Source: Exilibacterium tricleocarpae
Lineage (GTDB): Bacteria > Pseudomonadota > Gammaproteobacteria > Pseudomonadales > Cellvibrionaceae
Length of the DNA: 64,000 bases
Direction: 5' to 3'
Assembly (NCBI RefSeq): GCF_007004655.1
Contig: NZ_ML660088.1
Coordinates: 326,840 to 390,839, forward strand
The position numbers and the translations under genes were made by a program. The notes under the pieces were generated by a model. The model had not been told where the DNA came from and did not search any database. It worked only from the letters and a program-made list of their open reading frames with translations. Positions 41,724-50,357 of this stretch are shown here, one piece after another. Each line of letters begins with the position of its first letter. Position 1 is the stretch's first letter.

Positions 41724-43928
41724 TCAAAAGTTGTAACGCACGCCGGCCGTTACCGTGCGTCTTTCACCGATAAAGCAATCGCCGCGGGAGAGGCAGGTGG
41801 AGATATATTCCCGGTCACTCAGGTTGCGCAGATTCAGAGCGAAATCCCAGTTTGCCATTTCGTAACCGATCATCAGGTCGGCCAGGGTATACGAGGGCGT
41901 CGTCAGGGAATCGGTGCCGTTGTTGCTCTCGCCGACATAGCGCAGACCCAGTCCGGCCTTGAACCCCTGCCAGACCCGGCTGGGTCGATAGCCGATCCAG
42001 GTCGAGGCCTGCAGTTCAGGCACACTGGCAAACTGGTAGCCGTTGGCGTTCTCCGTGTCGAGGTAGCTGAGGTTCGCCTCGACGGTAAAATCAGCCAGGG
42101 TCGCCACCCCCTCGATCTCAGCTCCTTTCACCTTGGCGACACCCTTCTGCTGTCCGAAACTTCCCCCCACAGCGTCGGGGTCGGCCAGATTGGTCTGCTC
42201 GATATCGAAATAGGCGAAGGTCACGAACGCCGACGAGCCGGGCGGTTGATACTTGACCCCCACCTCGTATTGCCGGCCTTCCTGGGGGTCCAGCAATTCG
42301 TCTTCGTTGGTGCCGACCACCGGCTGAAATGACTCGGCAAAGCTGGCGTAGGGAGACAGACCGTTTTCGAATTGATAGAGCACCCCCACACTGGTGCTGA
42401 CGGCATCGTCGTCCTGGTCCTTCACGCCGTTATCGCTGCTGACATCGTCGACCCGGACACCGAGGGTGAAACGCCAGTCGGCGTAACTGATCTGGTTGCT
42501 GATGTAAAGTCCGCGATCCTTGGTGTTGGCCGGTAAGCCATCGCGCAGGAACCGGTCGATAATCTCCTGCGGTGGCACCCTGCCGTAAACGGGATTGAAG
42601 ATATCGATCCAATAGGTATCGCCCAAGATATTATCGGGGCGTCCGGTTTCCAGGTCATAACCCAGGGCATAGGCATAGGCGCGATCATCTTCGGTGGTAA
42701 CGTCCTGGTACTGCGCTCCCACCAGCACCTGGTGCTCGACGGCACCGGTGTCGAAATTTGCCCGCAGGCGCACATCCACCGCCTGTTGCTCGGAGGTCGC
42801 AAAGCTGTCGTAGAAACTGCGCGGTACGCGCCCGCCTTCATAGAGAGAACCGTCGTCGTTATAGACAAACCGGTCGCCGCCAATCAGCGCCGTCCAGGCC
42901 TGCTGGTAATCGGCCTCGCCATCGGTGTAGCGGGCCGTTGCCTCAAGGCTCCAGGTATCATTCAGTTGGTGATCGGCCAGCAGGGTCAACGAGGTCGTCT
43001 TGGTATCGTAGCGGTTGAACGAGGGTTCCCCGGCATAAAAGTCGAAGTCGATCCGGCGGCCGTTGGGCGCCCGGTTCAGGGTTCCCGCGATAGGCAGAAA
43101 CTGGGCGCCGGCATCGCTTTCGGTTTCCTGGTAGCTCGCCAGCAGGGTGATATTGCTGAGCTCGGTCGGCCGCCAGGTCAGGGAGGGGGCAAACAGGCGG
43201 GTATTGTCTTCGATAAAGTCCACTTGGGTGTCGCTGTCGCGGTAGACGCCGATAAGGCGGTACAACCAGCGCCCGCTGTCGTCAATGGACCCGGTGAGGT
43301 CGGCGGCCACCTGGGTGCGATCGAAATTGCCGTACTCCAGCACCAGCTCTCTCTCGGTGCGCTCTTGCGGGCGCTTACTGACGATATTCACCAGACCGCC
43401 CGGAGACCCCTGGCCATACAAGACGGAAGCCGGCCCCTTGAGGATTTCCACCTGCTCGACGGTGTAGATTTCCGGGCGCGTGTTGTTGTAGTTGCTGAAC
43501 AGCGCCTGCAGGCTGTCGCGGTACTCCGGCACATCGAGGCCGCGCACCCGCAGCCAGTCGCCGCGGGTGGCGAAGCCAAACGCCTCCCCGGTGACACCCG
43601 CGGAGTAGACGTAAGTGTCAGCCAGGTTGAGCGCGCCTTTATCAATGATTTGTTGCAGTGTCTCGATGGAGACGGAGCGCGCGGTTTCCAGGATTGGGGT
43701 ATCGGACTTGGTGGCTGAATAGCGCGTCAGATGGCCTTGTACCAGGACCTCTTCCAGGATATCGGCACTATCAGCGGTACTCTCAGCGGTACTCTCAGCG
43801 GCACTCTGCCCGGCATCCGGTTCGGCCGCCGCTACCGGCAGTGACAATGCCATAACCAGCCCGCCGAGGTAGTGATACAGGCGTTTTAGCCGAGCACCGC
43901 CGGCGTCTTGAGGCAGTGTTGCAGTCAT
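41724..43928 (-). CDS. TonB-dependent ferric siderophore receptor
   Basis: This 734-residue outer-membrane receptor should import the ferric hydroxamate made by the adjacent genes. A signal peptide (LGGLVMALSLPVAAA) is followed by a low-complexity STAEST stretch, the TonB box region DILEEVLVQG, a plug domain (ARSVSIETLQQIIDKGALNL, VEILKGPASVLYGQGSPGGL, NIVSKRP) and a barrel ending in the aromatic terminus GVRYNF. The plug and barrel resemble the FhuE/FoxA/FpvA type of siderophore receptor. There is no N-terminal signalling domain, so sigma/anti-sigma control is not expected; a Fur-like palindrome lies about 100 bp upstream instead. Confidence 0.93.
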   Translation of the reverse strand: MTATLPQDAGGARLKRLYHYLGGLVMALSLPVAAAEPDAGQSAAESTAESTADSADILEEVLVQGHLTRYSATKSDTPILETARSVSIETLQQIIDKGALNLADTYVYSAGVTGEAFGFATRGDWLRVRGLDVPEYRDSLQALFSNYNNTRPEIYTVEQVEILKGPASVLYGQGSPGGLVNIVSKRPQERTERELVLEYGNFDRTQVAADLTGSIDDSGRWLYRLIGVYRDSDTQVDFIEDNTRLFAPSLTWRPTELSNITLLASYQETESDAGAQFLPIAGTLNRAPNGRRIDFDFYAGEPSFNRYDTKTTSLTLLADHQLNDTWSLEATARYTDGEADYQQAWTALIGGDRFVYNDDGSLYEGGRVPRSFYDSFATSEQQAVDVRLRANFDTGAVEHQVLVGAQYQDVTTEDDRAYAYALGYDLETGRPDNILGDTYWIDIFNPVYGRVPPQEIIDRFLRDGLPANTKDRGLYISNQISYADWRFTLGVRVDDVSSDNGVKDQDDDAVSTSVGVLYQFENGLSPYASFAESFQPVVGTNEDELLDPQEGRQYEVGVKYQPPGSSAFVTFAYFDIEQTNLADPDAVGGSFGQQKGVAKVKGAEIEGVATLADFTVEANLSYLDTENANGYQFASVPELQASTWIGYRPSRVWQGFKAGLGLRYVGESNNGTDSLTTPSYTLADLMIGYEMANWDFALNLRNLSDREYISTCLSRGDCFIGERRTVTAGVRYNF
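43767..43802 (-). repeat. 12-bp x3 coding repeat after the receptor signal peptide
   Basis: Units ACTATCAGCGGT, ACTCTCAGCGGT and ACTCTCAGCGGC (plus strand), followed by a degraded fourth unit, encode the repeated Ala-Glu-Ser-Thr/Asp residues between the signal peptide and the TonB box of the receptor. Confidence 0.85.
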
Positions 43929-44025
43929 GTTCTCCCCTTTTATTGTTTGGCTTTATCAAATAATCGAGCGGCGCCGCCCGGTTTGGGTCCAGCACCGGCC
44001 TCATCTATGAAAAGCGAAATATATA

Positions 44026-44050
44026 CTAAATGCAAATAATTTGCATTTAG
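44026..44050. promoter_or_regulatory. Fur-box-like palindrome upstream of the TonB receptor
   Basis: A perfect 25-bp palindrome of two 12-bp halves (CTAAATGCAAAT and its complement) around a single A. The 15-bp centre TGCAAATAATTTGCA matches the 7-1-7 Fur pattern TGATAATNATTATCA at 10 of 14 positions. It sits about 100 bp upstream of the receptor start in an AT-rich gap, so iron-dependent repression by Fur is the likely role. Perfect symmetry over 25 bp means that another dimeric regulator is also possible. Confidence 0.6.
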
Positions 44051-44114
44051 ATTAGCAAAAAAAATACTTCACCTGGGTGGATTGATTGGTTTCCGGGCCG
44101 GGTTTTACCTGGAT

Positions 44115-45191
44115 TCACTGTATCCCTGTCTTCCGGATGACAAGTTTATGCTCGCGCAGCGATTGGACCAGGAGCGTCAGGACGAGCATCACCGGCATCA
44201 AAGCCAGCACGCCGGCTGCCTGCAACTGCTGGTAGCCCAGCCACCCCATTCCCCAGCAGATCAACACCCACTGAATCACATACAGGGAGGTCACCCGCTT
44301 ACTGCAATAGCAAAGGCAGTCAAACAGCCGGTTGGGGCCCACGGCTTCCGCCAGCCTGTGGATGGCCCACAGGCCCATCAGGTTGAGACCGGCCAGATAC
44401 AGGGCGCCGCCCGGTCCCAGATGAAAGAAATTGCCAAAATGGTAGTCGGCGTTCCACAGGCACAGGGCACCGCCAAGCACGGCAAACCCCGCGCCGAGGG
44501 GTAACATCCCGCCGAACACATGACCATAACGACGGCGCTGCTCGCCGAACCAGGCACCGAGAAACATACCCAGCAGAATAAAAGCAAGCCACGGAAATAC
44601 CGGAAAGTAAACCTGGTAACTCTCGCTCCAGAAGAGCCGGAGAACATAATCCAGGACGGCATTATCGTTCTCTACGGCGCCGGCCAGCCGCGCCGAGAAC
44701 ATCACCACCACAGCACCGGCCAACAACCCATACTTGTTTTTCACATAATGGCGAACCACGGCCAACACGATCAAAGAAAGCCCCGCCAACTGCAGGATAT
44801 CCCCTGTCAGCACCAGGTACAGCAATTGCCCGGACGTCAACGGAAAATCCCAGCCGTAGGCGGCGGCGAACTCCGGCGGCATGGTTCCGAACACGCTTAT
44901 GGGTACCAAAAACTTCAGTGTGTTCATAGCATAACCCAGCGCCAGCACCCCTATCCCGCGCCGCACTGCGCCGGCCACGCTTTGATCGCGCGAGAGCATA
45001 AACGATATGCCCATCGCAACCAGAAACACCGGCGTTCCCTTGCCAATCATATGCACGGCGGTACCCAACAGCGACTCGGTTTGGGTCTCTACATCGGCAT
45101 ACATCCAAAGTGTGTGAACGGTGACCATCAGTACCACACTGAGCCCGCGCGCCAGGTCCACCGCTAAAATTCTGTCGGCATCAACACTCAT
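44115..45191 (-). CDS. Multi-pass membrane acyltransferase (DUF1624/HGSNAT-like) in the siderophore cluster
   Basis: A 358-residue polytopic protein with about ten hydrophobic helices. The start RILAVDLARGLSVVLMVTVH, with conserved Asp-Arg and His in helix 1, is the signature of the heparan-alpha-glucosaminide N-acetyltransferase/YeiB-like superfamily, whose members carry acetyl groups across the membrane. It lies 78 bp after the synthetase gene and before the receptor gene, all leftward, which points to a role with the siderophore, for example acetylation, or an unrelated membrane task. No such gene is part of the core dfo, bib or pub pathways. ATG 45191 has a GGGTAAAG ribosome site. Confidence 0.75.
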   Translation of the reverse strand: MSVDADRILAVDLARGLSVVLMVTVHTLWMYADVETQTESLLGTAVHMIGKGTPVFLVAMGISFMLSRDQSVAGAVRRGIGVLALGYAMNTLKFLVPISVFGTMPPEFAAAYGWDFPLTSGQLLYLVLTGDILQLAGLSLIVLAVVRHYVKNKYGLLAGAVVVMFSARLAGAVENDNAVLDYVLRLFWSESYQVYFPVFPWLAFILLGMFLGAWFGEQRRRYGHVFGGMLPLGAGFAVLGGALCLWNADYHFGNFFHLGPGGALYLAGLNLMGLWAIHRLAEAVGPNRLFDCLCYCSKRVTSLYVIQWVLICWGMGWLGYQQLQAAGVLALMPVMLVLTLLVQSLREHKLVIRKTGIQ

Positions 45192-45269
45192 GCTTTACCC
45201 TTTCCTTTCTGTCAATCGCCTTGTCGACTCAATAACACTGGCCGGCGACAGGCGCTTACGGCGGGGTCG

Positions 45270-47708
45270 TCAGGAACCGGTGGCTGGCGCCGATACGGAG
45301 TCGCCGTACCTGTAACCCGCAATCGGGTTGGTCAGGTTACCGGCAAACTTAAGATTTTTGGCCGGATCGGCAAGGTCAACCATCTGCCGGTTATTGCTCA
45401 GTTGCAGCCGGTTCAGACAGGAGAGCAGAAATTCATCGGCAAACAGATCGTGGCGATCAAACTTGTCCTGCAAATGTGGATTGGCGGCCTGGTAAGCGTT
45501 TATACACTGGGCAACCAGGCGCCAAAACGCTTCCTGGGAATAGTCGGCCCGGGCCACAAGTATCTGCACCAGGAAACGAAAGAAACAGTCGAAGACATCG
45601 GTAAAAATCGACAAAATCTCGAGTTCCTCCGGCATGGCAACTGCTATTCTGCGTACCGACTGCGGCAGCTCGAGATCGCTGTTGAGCAGGCAGACCTCCT
45701 CCCCGATATCTTTCATGATCGCCTTTACCGGCACGTAGTTTTCCAGCACCAGTATCACGTTTTCACCGTGGGGCATAAAAACCAGGCTGTGCCGGTAGTA
45801 ACAGTGCAGCAGTGGGCTCAAGTAGCAGTCAAGGTAGCGCGACAACCACTCGGTGGCACTTAAGCCCGAGGCCGCAATCAATGCCGGCAGCACGGCCTCG
45901 CCCTCCCGATCGCTATGCAGCAGGGCCGCCATAGTCATCAGGGTTTGTCCCGGTTTCAACAAGTTGACCGGGCTTTCACGCCACAGGGCGGCCAGCATTT
46001 TCCTGTGAGGGCCGTCGGCCATTGCTGCGGTGTCGTAGTGGGGATTGCTGTAACCCACCGCCGCCACTTCGCGAAGAATACTGAAACCTTTTTCGCGGAG
46101 ATAGGCGTCGCCTTGCACGAGATCATTGACCCAGTCGTTGATCGCCGGCGTAGTGCGCATATAGTAGGCGGACAACCCCCGCACAAAACCCATATTCAGG
46201 ATCGACAGCGCCGTTTTCACGTAGTGTTTGTGCGGGTGACTGATATTGAAGAAGGTGCGAATCGACTGTTGGGCCAGATAAGCATCGTCGCCATAGCCGA
46301 GACACACCAGATCACGGGCGGCGATGTCCGCCGCAAAAATACTCGCCAACTTGTTGAACCACTGCCAGGGGTGAACCGGTATCAAAAGGTAGTCTTGTGG
46401 CGCCAGGCCCTGCTGCTGTAATTTCCGGGTAAACGAGACACGGGTTGTCGGGTCTATCTCCCCGCGCAGAAGCGCATCGTATTCCAAATCCGTGGTGGCG
46501 GAAAATGACGCCCGCCGTTTGTGTGCCGCCAGCCAGATAAGTTTCACCGGACAGCCCGCCTCCGGCGCATAGGCGCGGTAGTCAATCGCGTCGAACCCAA
46601 TACGACCGTTATTGGCGATAAAACACGGGTGGCCCTCCGCCATGGCGATTTCCACCTCCTGAAAACCGGCATCGATCAATTGCCGGGCACTCAACGAAGG
46701 CCGCGTATCTTTGTAGGCACTGCCGTAGAGCGTGCTGGCGATTTCCTCTAGATAGGTCGGCAGCATGTGCGAATCGATGCCCAGGCGGCCGCTGAATTCA
46801 ATCACAAACTTGATGGAATCAAGCGGCTCGAGACGATTGTTGTCGAACTTCAACATCGAGTCCGGGTCGATAAACCAGTGCTGCAAACTCAGAATCCGGG
46901 CTCGAAAGCGATATTCGACGCCGGTCTGCTCCGCACGTAACGCATAATTGCCCCAGACCCCATCGCGATTTTTCAGCTCCGGTTCAATTAATCGCTCGTG
47001 AGCCAACTCGCTAACGGCCTTGCAAAGATGCAACCTGTTGACCCGGGTCCAGGTATCAGGCTGAAGTGCTTCGACGGCCGTCTCCGGTTGTGTCGACCGG
47101 CCGGCAACAAGATTGCTCTCCCATTTGCAGGCGATCTCATAACGCTCCCTGTCGCAGAACGCCAGGTAAGCAGCCTTGTCGTCGATTTGTATCACTTGTT
47201 CGTGCCGAAAGCCCGCGCGCCGGTTCAGCCGATGTATCTTGACATTGCGGCGATCCGGCTCGACGACGATGCGTCGCACATGCGTGTCGTCGAATAAAAA
47301 GTCCATTGCCACGGTAAAAACGGCATAGGTAAAGTTTGCCAATTGGCGATCGGCAGGCGCGACGAGTAGGTGCATACCGCGATCACCCTGCTCCACAGCA
47401 TAGTGTTTGCCGACGGCGGCCTGGCGCGGATCGTAGTGTTCGAGCAAAAAGACCGCCTGCCCCTGATAAAAACCGAGACACGCTTCGGTATGGCCGCTGT
47501 CCTGCAACTCGGTATAGAAATCTTTCACAGCATCCAGAGAGTGGTTCTGCATTCCCCAAAACCTGGCATATGGGCGACTGACCCAACTGTGGACCACCGC
47601 AGCATCTTCCGGCATCCGCAGCCGGCGCAGGCAGAACTCCCCCAGACCGGGTACCTGCTTGGCAAAACGGGTGGTCAATGTCTCCACTGTTCTTTGCTTA
47701 CTCTTCAT
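45270..47708 (-). CDS. dfoC: Fused N-acyltransferase and NIS siderophore synthetase (DfoC-like)
   Basis: This 812-residue protein covers two pathway steps. Residues 1-195 are an IucB/DesC-type GNAT acyltransferase (FCLRRLRMPEDAAVVHSW, VRRIVVEPDRRNVKIHRLNR) that would acylate the hydroxylated diamine. Residues 215-650 are an IucA/IucC synthetase with EGHPCFIANNGRIGF near 358, HPWQW at 446-450 and SIRTFFNISHPHKHYVKTAL near 482, which joins the units through amide bonds with ATP. A FhuF-like C-terminal region follows. This fusion is known in Erwinia amylovora DfoC (desferrioxamine E); elsewhere the two are separate (DesC/DesD, PubB/PubC). Product size and ring form cannot be read from sequence. 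ATG 47708 has only a weak ribosome site. Confidence 0.92.
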   Translation of the reverse strand: MKSKQRTVETLTTRFAKQVPGLGEFCLRRLRMPEDAAVVHSWVSRPYARFWGMQNHSLDAVKDFYTELQDSGHTEACLGFYQGQAVFLLEHYDPRQAAVGKHYAVEQGDRGMHLLVAPADRQLANFTYAVFTVAMDFLFDDTHVRRIVVEPDRRNVKIHRLNRRAGFRHEQVIQIDDKAAYLAFCDRERYEIACKWESNLVAGRSTQPETAVEALQPDTWTRVNRLHLCKAVSELAHERLIEPELKNRDGVWGNYALRAEQTGVEYRFRARILSLQHWFIDPDSMLKFDNNRLEPLDSIKFVIEFSGRLGIDSHMLPTYLEEIASTLYGSAYKDTRPSLSARQLIDAGFQEVEIAMAEGHPCFIANNGRIGFDAIDYRAYAPEAGCPVKLIWLAAHKRRASFSATTDLEYDALLRGEIDPTTRVSFTRKLQQQGLAPQDYLLIPVHPWQWFNKLASIFAADIAARDLVCLGYGDDAYLAQQSIRTFFNISHPHKHYVKTALSILNMGFVRGLSAYYMRTTPAINDWVNDLVQGDAYLREKGFSILREVAAVGYSNPHYDTAAMADGPHRKMLAALWRESPVNLLKPGQTLMTMAALLHSDREGEAVLPALIAASGLSATEWLSRYLDCYLSPLLHCYYRHSLVFMPHGENVILVLENYVPVKAIMKDIGEEVCLLNSDLELPQSVRRIAVAMPEELEILSIFTDVFDCFFRFLVQILVARADYSQEAFWRLVAQCINAYQAANPHLQDKFDRHDLFADEFLLSCLNRLQLSNNRQMVDLADPAKNLKFAGNLTNPIAGYRYGDSVSAPATGS

Positions 47709-47817
47709 TTGTTTTCAACTCTTTTGTTCTTGAAAGCTGTGTTCCATTTGCCAGGCACAACAGTGCGCAGCCGAGTGGTAAACAGCGCCGCTGCCACCCC
47801 TTGGGTATGAGCAGTTG

Positions 47818-49035
47818 CTAGCCTCTTCCCGCCATCAGATCACTACCGGCAACAGCATCGCCTGTTCCATCGGCTTCGGCCGGCAACAGGCGGTAAAACA
47901 ACAGCGCGGTGACAAGCAACCCGAGACAGGCAAACACAAAGGGGAGCTGCAGGCCGAAAGCGGCCACAATCGCGCCACCGGCAAAAGCGGAAAGCAATAC
48001 GCCAATATTCTGGAACAGGTGTATTTTGCTGAAGTCGGTGGCATAGGACTCGGGCGTGCTGATATTGAACAGCAAAACCTCCAACCGCACTGTCGCCTGA
48101 AACATGGCCCAACCGAACAGACAACGCCCTGCCAATACGATCAGCTCCTGTTGGGTGCCTTGCAGAAACAAACCCAGAACACCCAACAGAAAAGCAGACA
48201 TAATGTGCCGCTGTCGCGGCGTGGCACGGGTCGACCGGCTATTCAGCCACAACCCTGCCAAAGCGGCCCAGGCCGGAATCGAGTAGACAAATCCGGTCAG
48301 TATTTCCCCGCCGAGGTCGGATATGGATTCCCAATACAGCGAAAAAAACGGACGGATCAAAAAAGCGCTGAAGTAAAATACCGCCGTCACCAAACCCAGC
48401 CGGTACACCAAAGATCCGAACGGGTGGCGTGGTCGCCGCGGTAAAGCCGGGTCCGGCGCGACGTCGCCCGGCTCACGCTTGGCGGGCACTTGGTGCCTTT
48501 TGATCAGATAAAGACAGACGAGCACCTGTAACGCATCGCCGGCGGCCATAATCAGATAGACATCGCGCGGTTCAAATACCTGCAATGTCAAGCCGCCCAA
48601 CAAGGCACCGCCAATACCGCCAAAGTGCATCAACACGGAAAACAGGCCGACCATCCCCAGGTGTTTGTCCTTTTCTTCCAGCCTCATAACAAACGGATAA
48701 ATCAGCAGGTAACTGGCCTTGAAAACCAGCATGGTTTGCGAAATTACCCAAAAGGCGGGCAACGACGTTGCGAAAAAGCAACCGATACCCAAAATACCGG
48801 CGGCAATCTGGGTGTACACCCACAGATGTAACTCGTGCACGCTTTTCGCCACTCGCGCCCAAACGGGAAAAGCCAACATAACAGTGATGCAACAGGCGGC
48901 AATATACATCCCCACATGGCGCGGATCATCCTGCCCGAACGTCTCGGCAAAGAACTGCGGGTAAAACGGCAACAGCAAAGTATCGCAAACCACCGAAACC
49001 ACCGTGAGCAAAATAAGCGCGTGTTTTATCTTCAT
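47818..49035 (-). CDS. MFS transporter, probable siderophore exporter
   Basis: A 405-residue, 12-helix major facilitator placed between the hydroxylase and synthetase genes. The first helix is ALILLTVVSVVCDTLLLPFY and the mid-protein loop has MRLEEKDKHLGM. The ATG at 49035 overlaps the hydroxylase stop by 4 bp (ATGA), a sign of translational coupling, so it belongs to the biosynthetic operon. Export of the finished hydroxamate is the natural role, comparable to AlcS in the alcaligin locus; import or drug efflux are less likely. The frame is open upstream to 49164, but that part overlaps the hydroxylase gene in another frame. Confidence 0.87.
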   Translation of the reverse strand: MKIKHALILLTVVSVVCDTLLLPFYPQFFAETFGQDDPRHVGMYIAACCITVMLAFPVWARVAKSVHELHLWVYTQIAAGILGIGCFFATSLPAFWVISQTMLVFKASYLLIYPFVMRLEEKDKHLGMVGLFSVLMHFGGIGGALLGGLTLQVFEPRDVYLIMAAGDALQVLVCLYLIKRHQVPAKREPGDVAPDPALPRRPRHPFGSLVYRLGLVTAVFYFSAFLIRPFFSLYWESISDLGGEILTGFVYSIPAWAALAGLWLNSRSTRATPRQRHIMSAFLLGVLGLFLQGTQQELIVLAGRCLFGWAMFQATVRLEVLLFNISTPESYATDFSKIHLFQNIGVLLSAFAGGAIVAAFGLQLPFVFACLGLLVTALLFYRLLPAEADGTGDAVAGSDLMAGRG

Positions 49036-50357
49036 ACCGAGGCCGGGGCAGTGCTGTTTAATGTCGCCAACGGTGCGGCAAACCGTTGGAAGGCGATGCG
49101 CTGCTCGAGCGGGTAGTGCTCCACGCCGGTTATCTCCCTGATGATATAAGCGTTGCGGTAACACGCCATACCCAAGTCCGGGGTGACGAAGCCATGGGTG
49201 TGCAACTCGGCGTTCTGGACAAATATTTCACAGCCGTCGCGGTCGATGGTGTAGTTTCTGTGGGTATCAAAACGACCGTTGCTATCCCAGCGGATACGCC
49301 GGTTTATCCCCGCGAGAAAGTCCGGCAGCCGGTAGGTATAACCGGTGGCCAATACAAGACCCGCGGTGCTGATACGGTAGTTATCGCCCTGCTCCCGCTG
49401 TTGAAACGTCAGATCAAACAGGCACTCGCGCGCGCGGTACTCGGCCTGTATCAGCTCTGAATTGGTGAGGAGATTGGCGCGCAACTCGCCGTGCAGACGC
49501 TTCACATACATCAGGTCATAGATCTCATTAATCAGGCTGCTGTTAATGCCTTTGTACAGAGACTTCTGGCTGTGAACGAGTTGAGTCCGTTGTGCGGCGG
49601 GAAGACTGTAGAAATAATCAACATACTCCGGTGAGGTCATCTCCAATGTCAGCTTGCTGTACTCAAGCGGAAAGTAACGTGGCGAGCGGGTGACCCAGTT
49701 CAGCTCATAACCGCAGTCATGAATATCCTGCAACAGATCATAGTAGATCTCGGCGGCGCTCTGTCCGCTTCCCAAGATGGTAACCGACCGCTTCTCCTGT
49801 AACCGTTTTTTATTGGCGAGATAGTCGGAGGAATGCGTGGCGTACTCCAGCAACGGCTGGCAACACTCAGGCACGTAGGGTACCGGACCGGTACCCAGCA
49901 CCAGCTTTTTCGCTCTATAGGTTTTAACAGCGCCGCCGGCCGCACAAGTGGCCCGCACAATGTAAACTCGCTCACGCTCGCAATAGTCAATGTGATCAAC
50001 GCAGGTACCAAACTCAATCGTCGACAGCTTATCGGCAGCCCATTGACAGTATTGGTTGTATTCGCTGCGCACCAGGAAGAAATCTTCCCTGATATAAAAC
50101 GAGTAGATCCTGCCCTGCTGCTTTATATAATTCAGGAAACTCAACGGATGGGTGGGGTCGGCCAGGGTTACCAGGTCGGACAGAAAAGGCGTCTGCAAAG
50201 TGGCCCGCTCAAGCATCATGCCCGGATGCCAATCGAACCTCTCGTGACGCTCGAGAAACACCCCGTTAACCGCATCGATAGGCTCGGTCAGACAAGCCAG
50301 CCCCAGGTTAAACGGACCCAGGCCAATCGCCACAAAATCGTATACGCTCTCACTCAT
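49032..50357 (-). CDS. dfoA: FAD-dependent diamine/lysine N-monooxygenase (DfoA/AlcA/IucD family)
   Basis: The 441-residue flavoprotein N-hydroxylates the diamine (cadaverine, putrescine or similar) with NADPH and oxygen. It shows the FAD motif AIGLGPFNLGL at 10-20, the substrate/FAD segment FDWHPGMMLERATLQTPFLS, the NADPH motif ILGSGQSAAEIYYDLL, and ATGYTYRLP late in the protein. I chose ATG 50357 (MSESVYDF) preceded by GGGGAGCAG. It overlaps the decarboxylase 3' end by 8 bp and the exporter start by 4 bp, so the three are tightly coupled. A lysine 6-hydroxylase (aerobactin-type) is the alternative, but the decarboxylase next door makes a diamine substrate more likely. Confidence 0.92.
   Translation of the reverse strand: MSESVYDFVAIGLGPFNLGLACLTEPIDAVNGVFLERHERFDWHPGMMLERATLQTPFLSDLVTLADPTHPLSFLNYIKQQGRIYSFYIREDFFLVRSEYNQYCQWAADKLSTIEFGTCVDHIDYCERERVYIVRATCAAGGAVKTYRAKKLVLGTGPVPYVPECCQPLLEYATHSSDYLANKKRLQEKRSVTILGSGQSAAEIYYDLLQDIHDCGYELNWVTRSPRYFPLEYSKLTLEMTSPEYVDYFYSLPAAQRTQLVHSQKSLYKGINSSLINEIYDLMYVKRLHGELRANLLTNSELIQAEYRARECLFDLTFQQREQGDNYRISTAGLVLATGYTYRLPDFLAGINRRIRWDSNGRFDTHRNYTIDRDGCEIFVQNAELHTHGFVTPDLGMACYRNAYIIREITGVEHYPLEQRIAFQRFAAPLATLNSTAPASV

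Noticed and set aside
49036-49164. Longer N-terminus for the MFS exporter
   Set aside because: It would overlap the hydroxylase gene by over 100 bp; the ATGA overlap at 49032-49035 is a normal coupled start.
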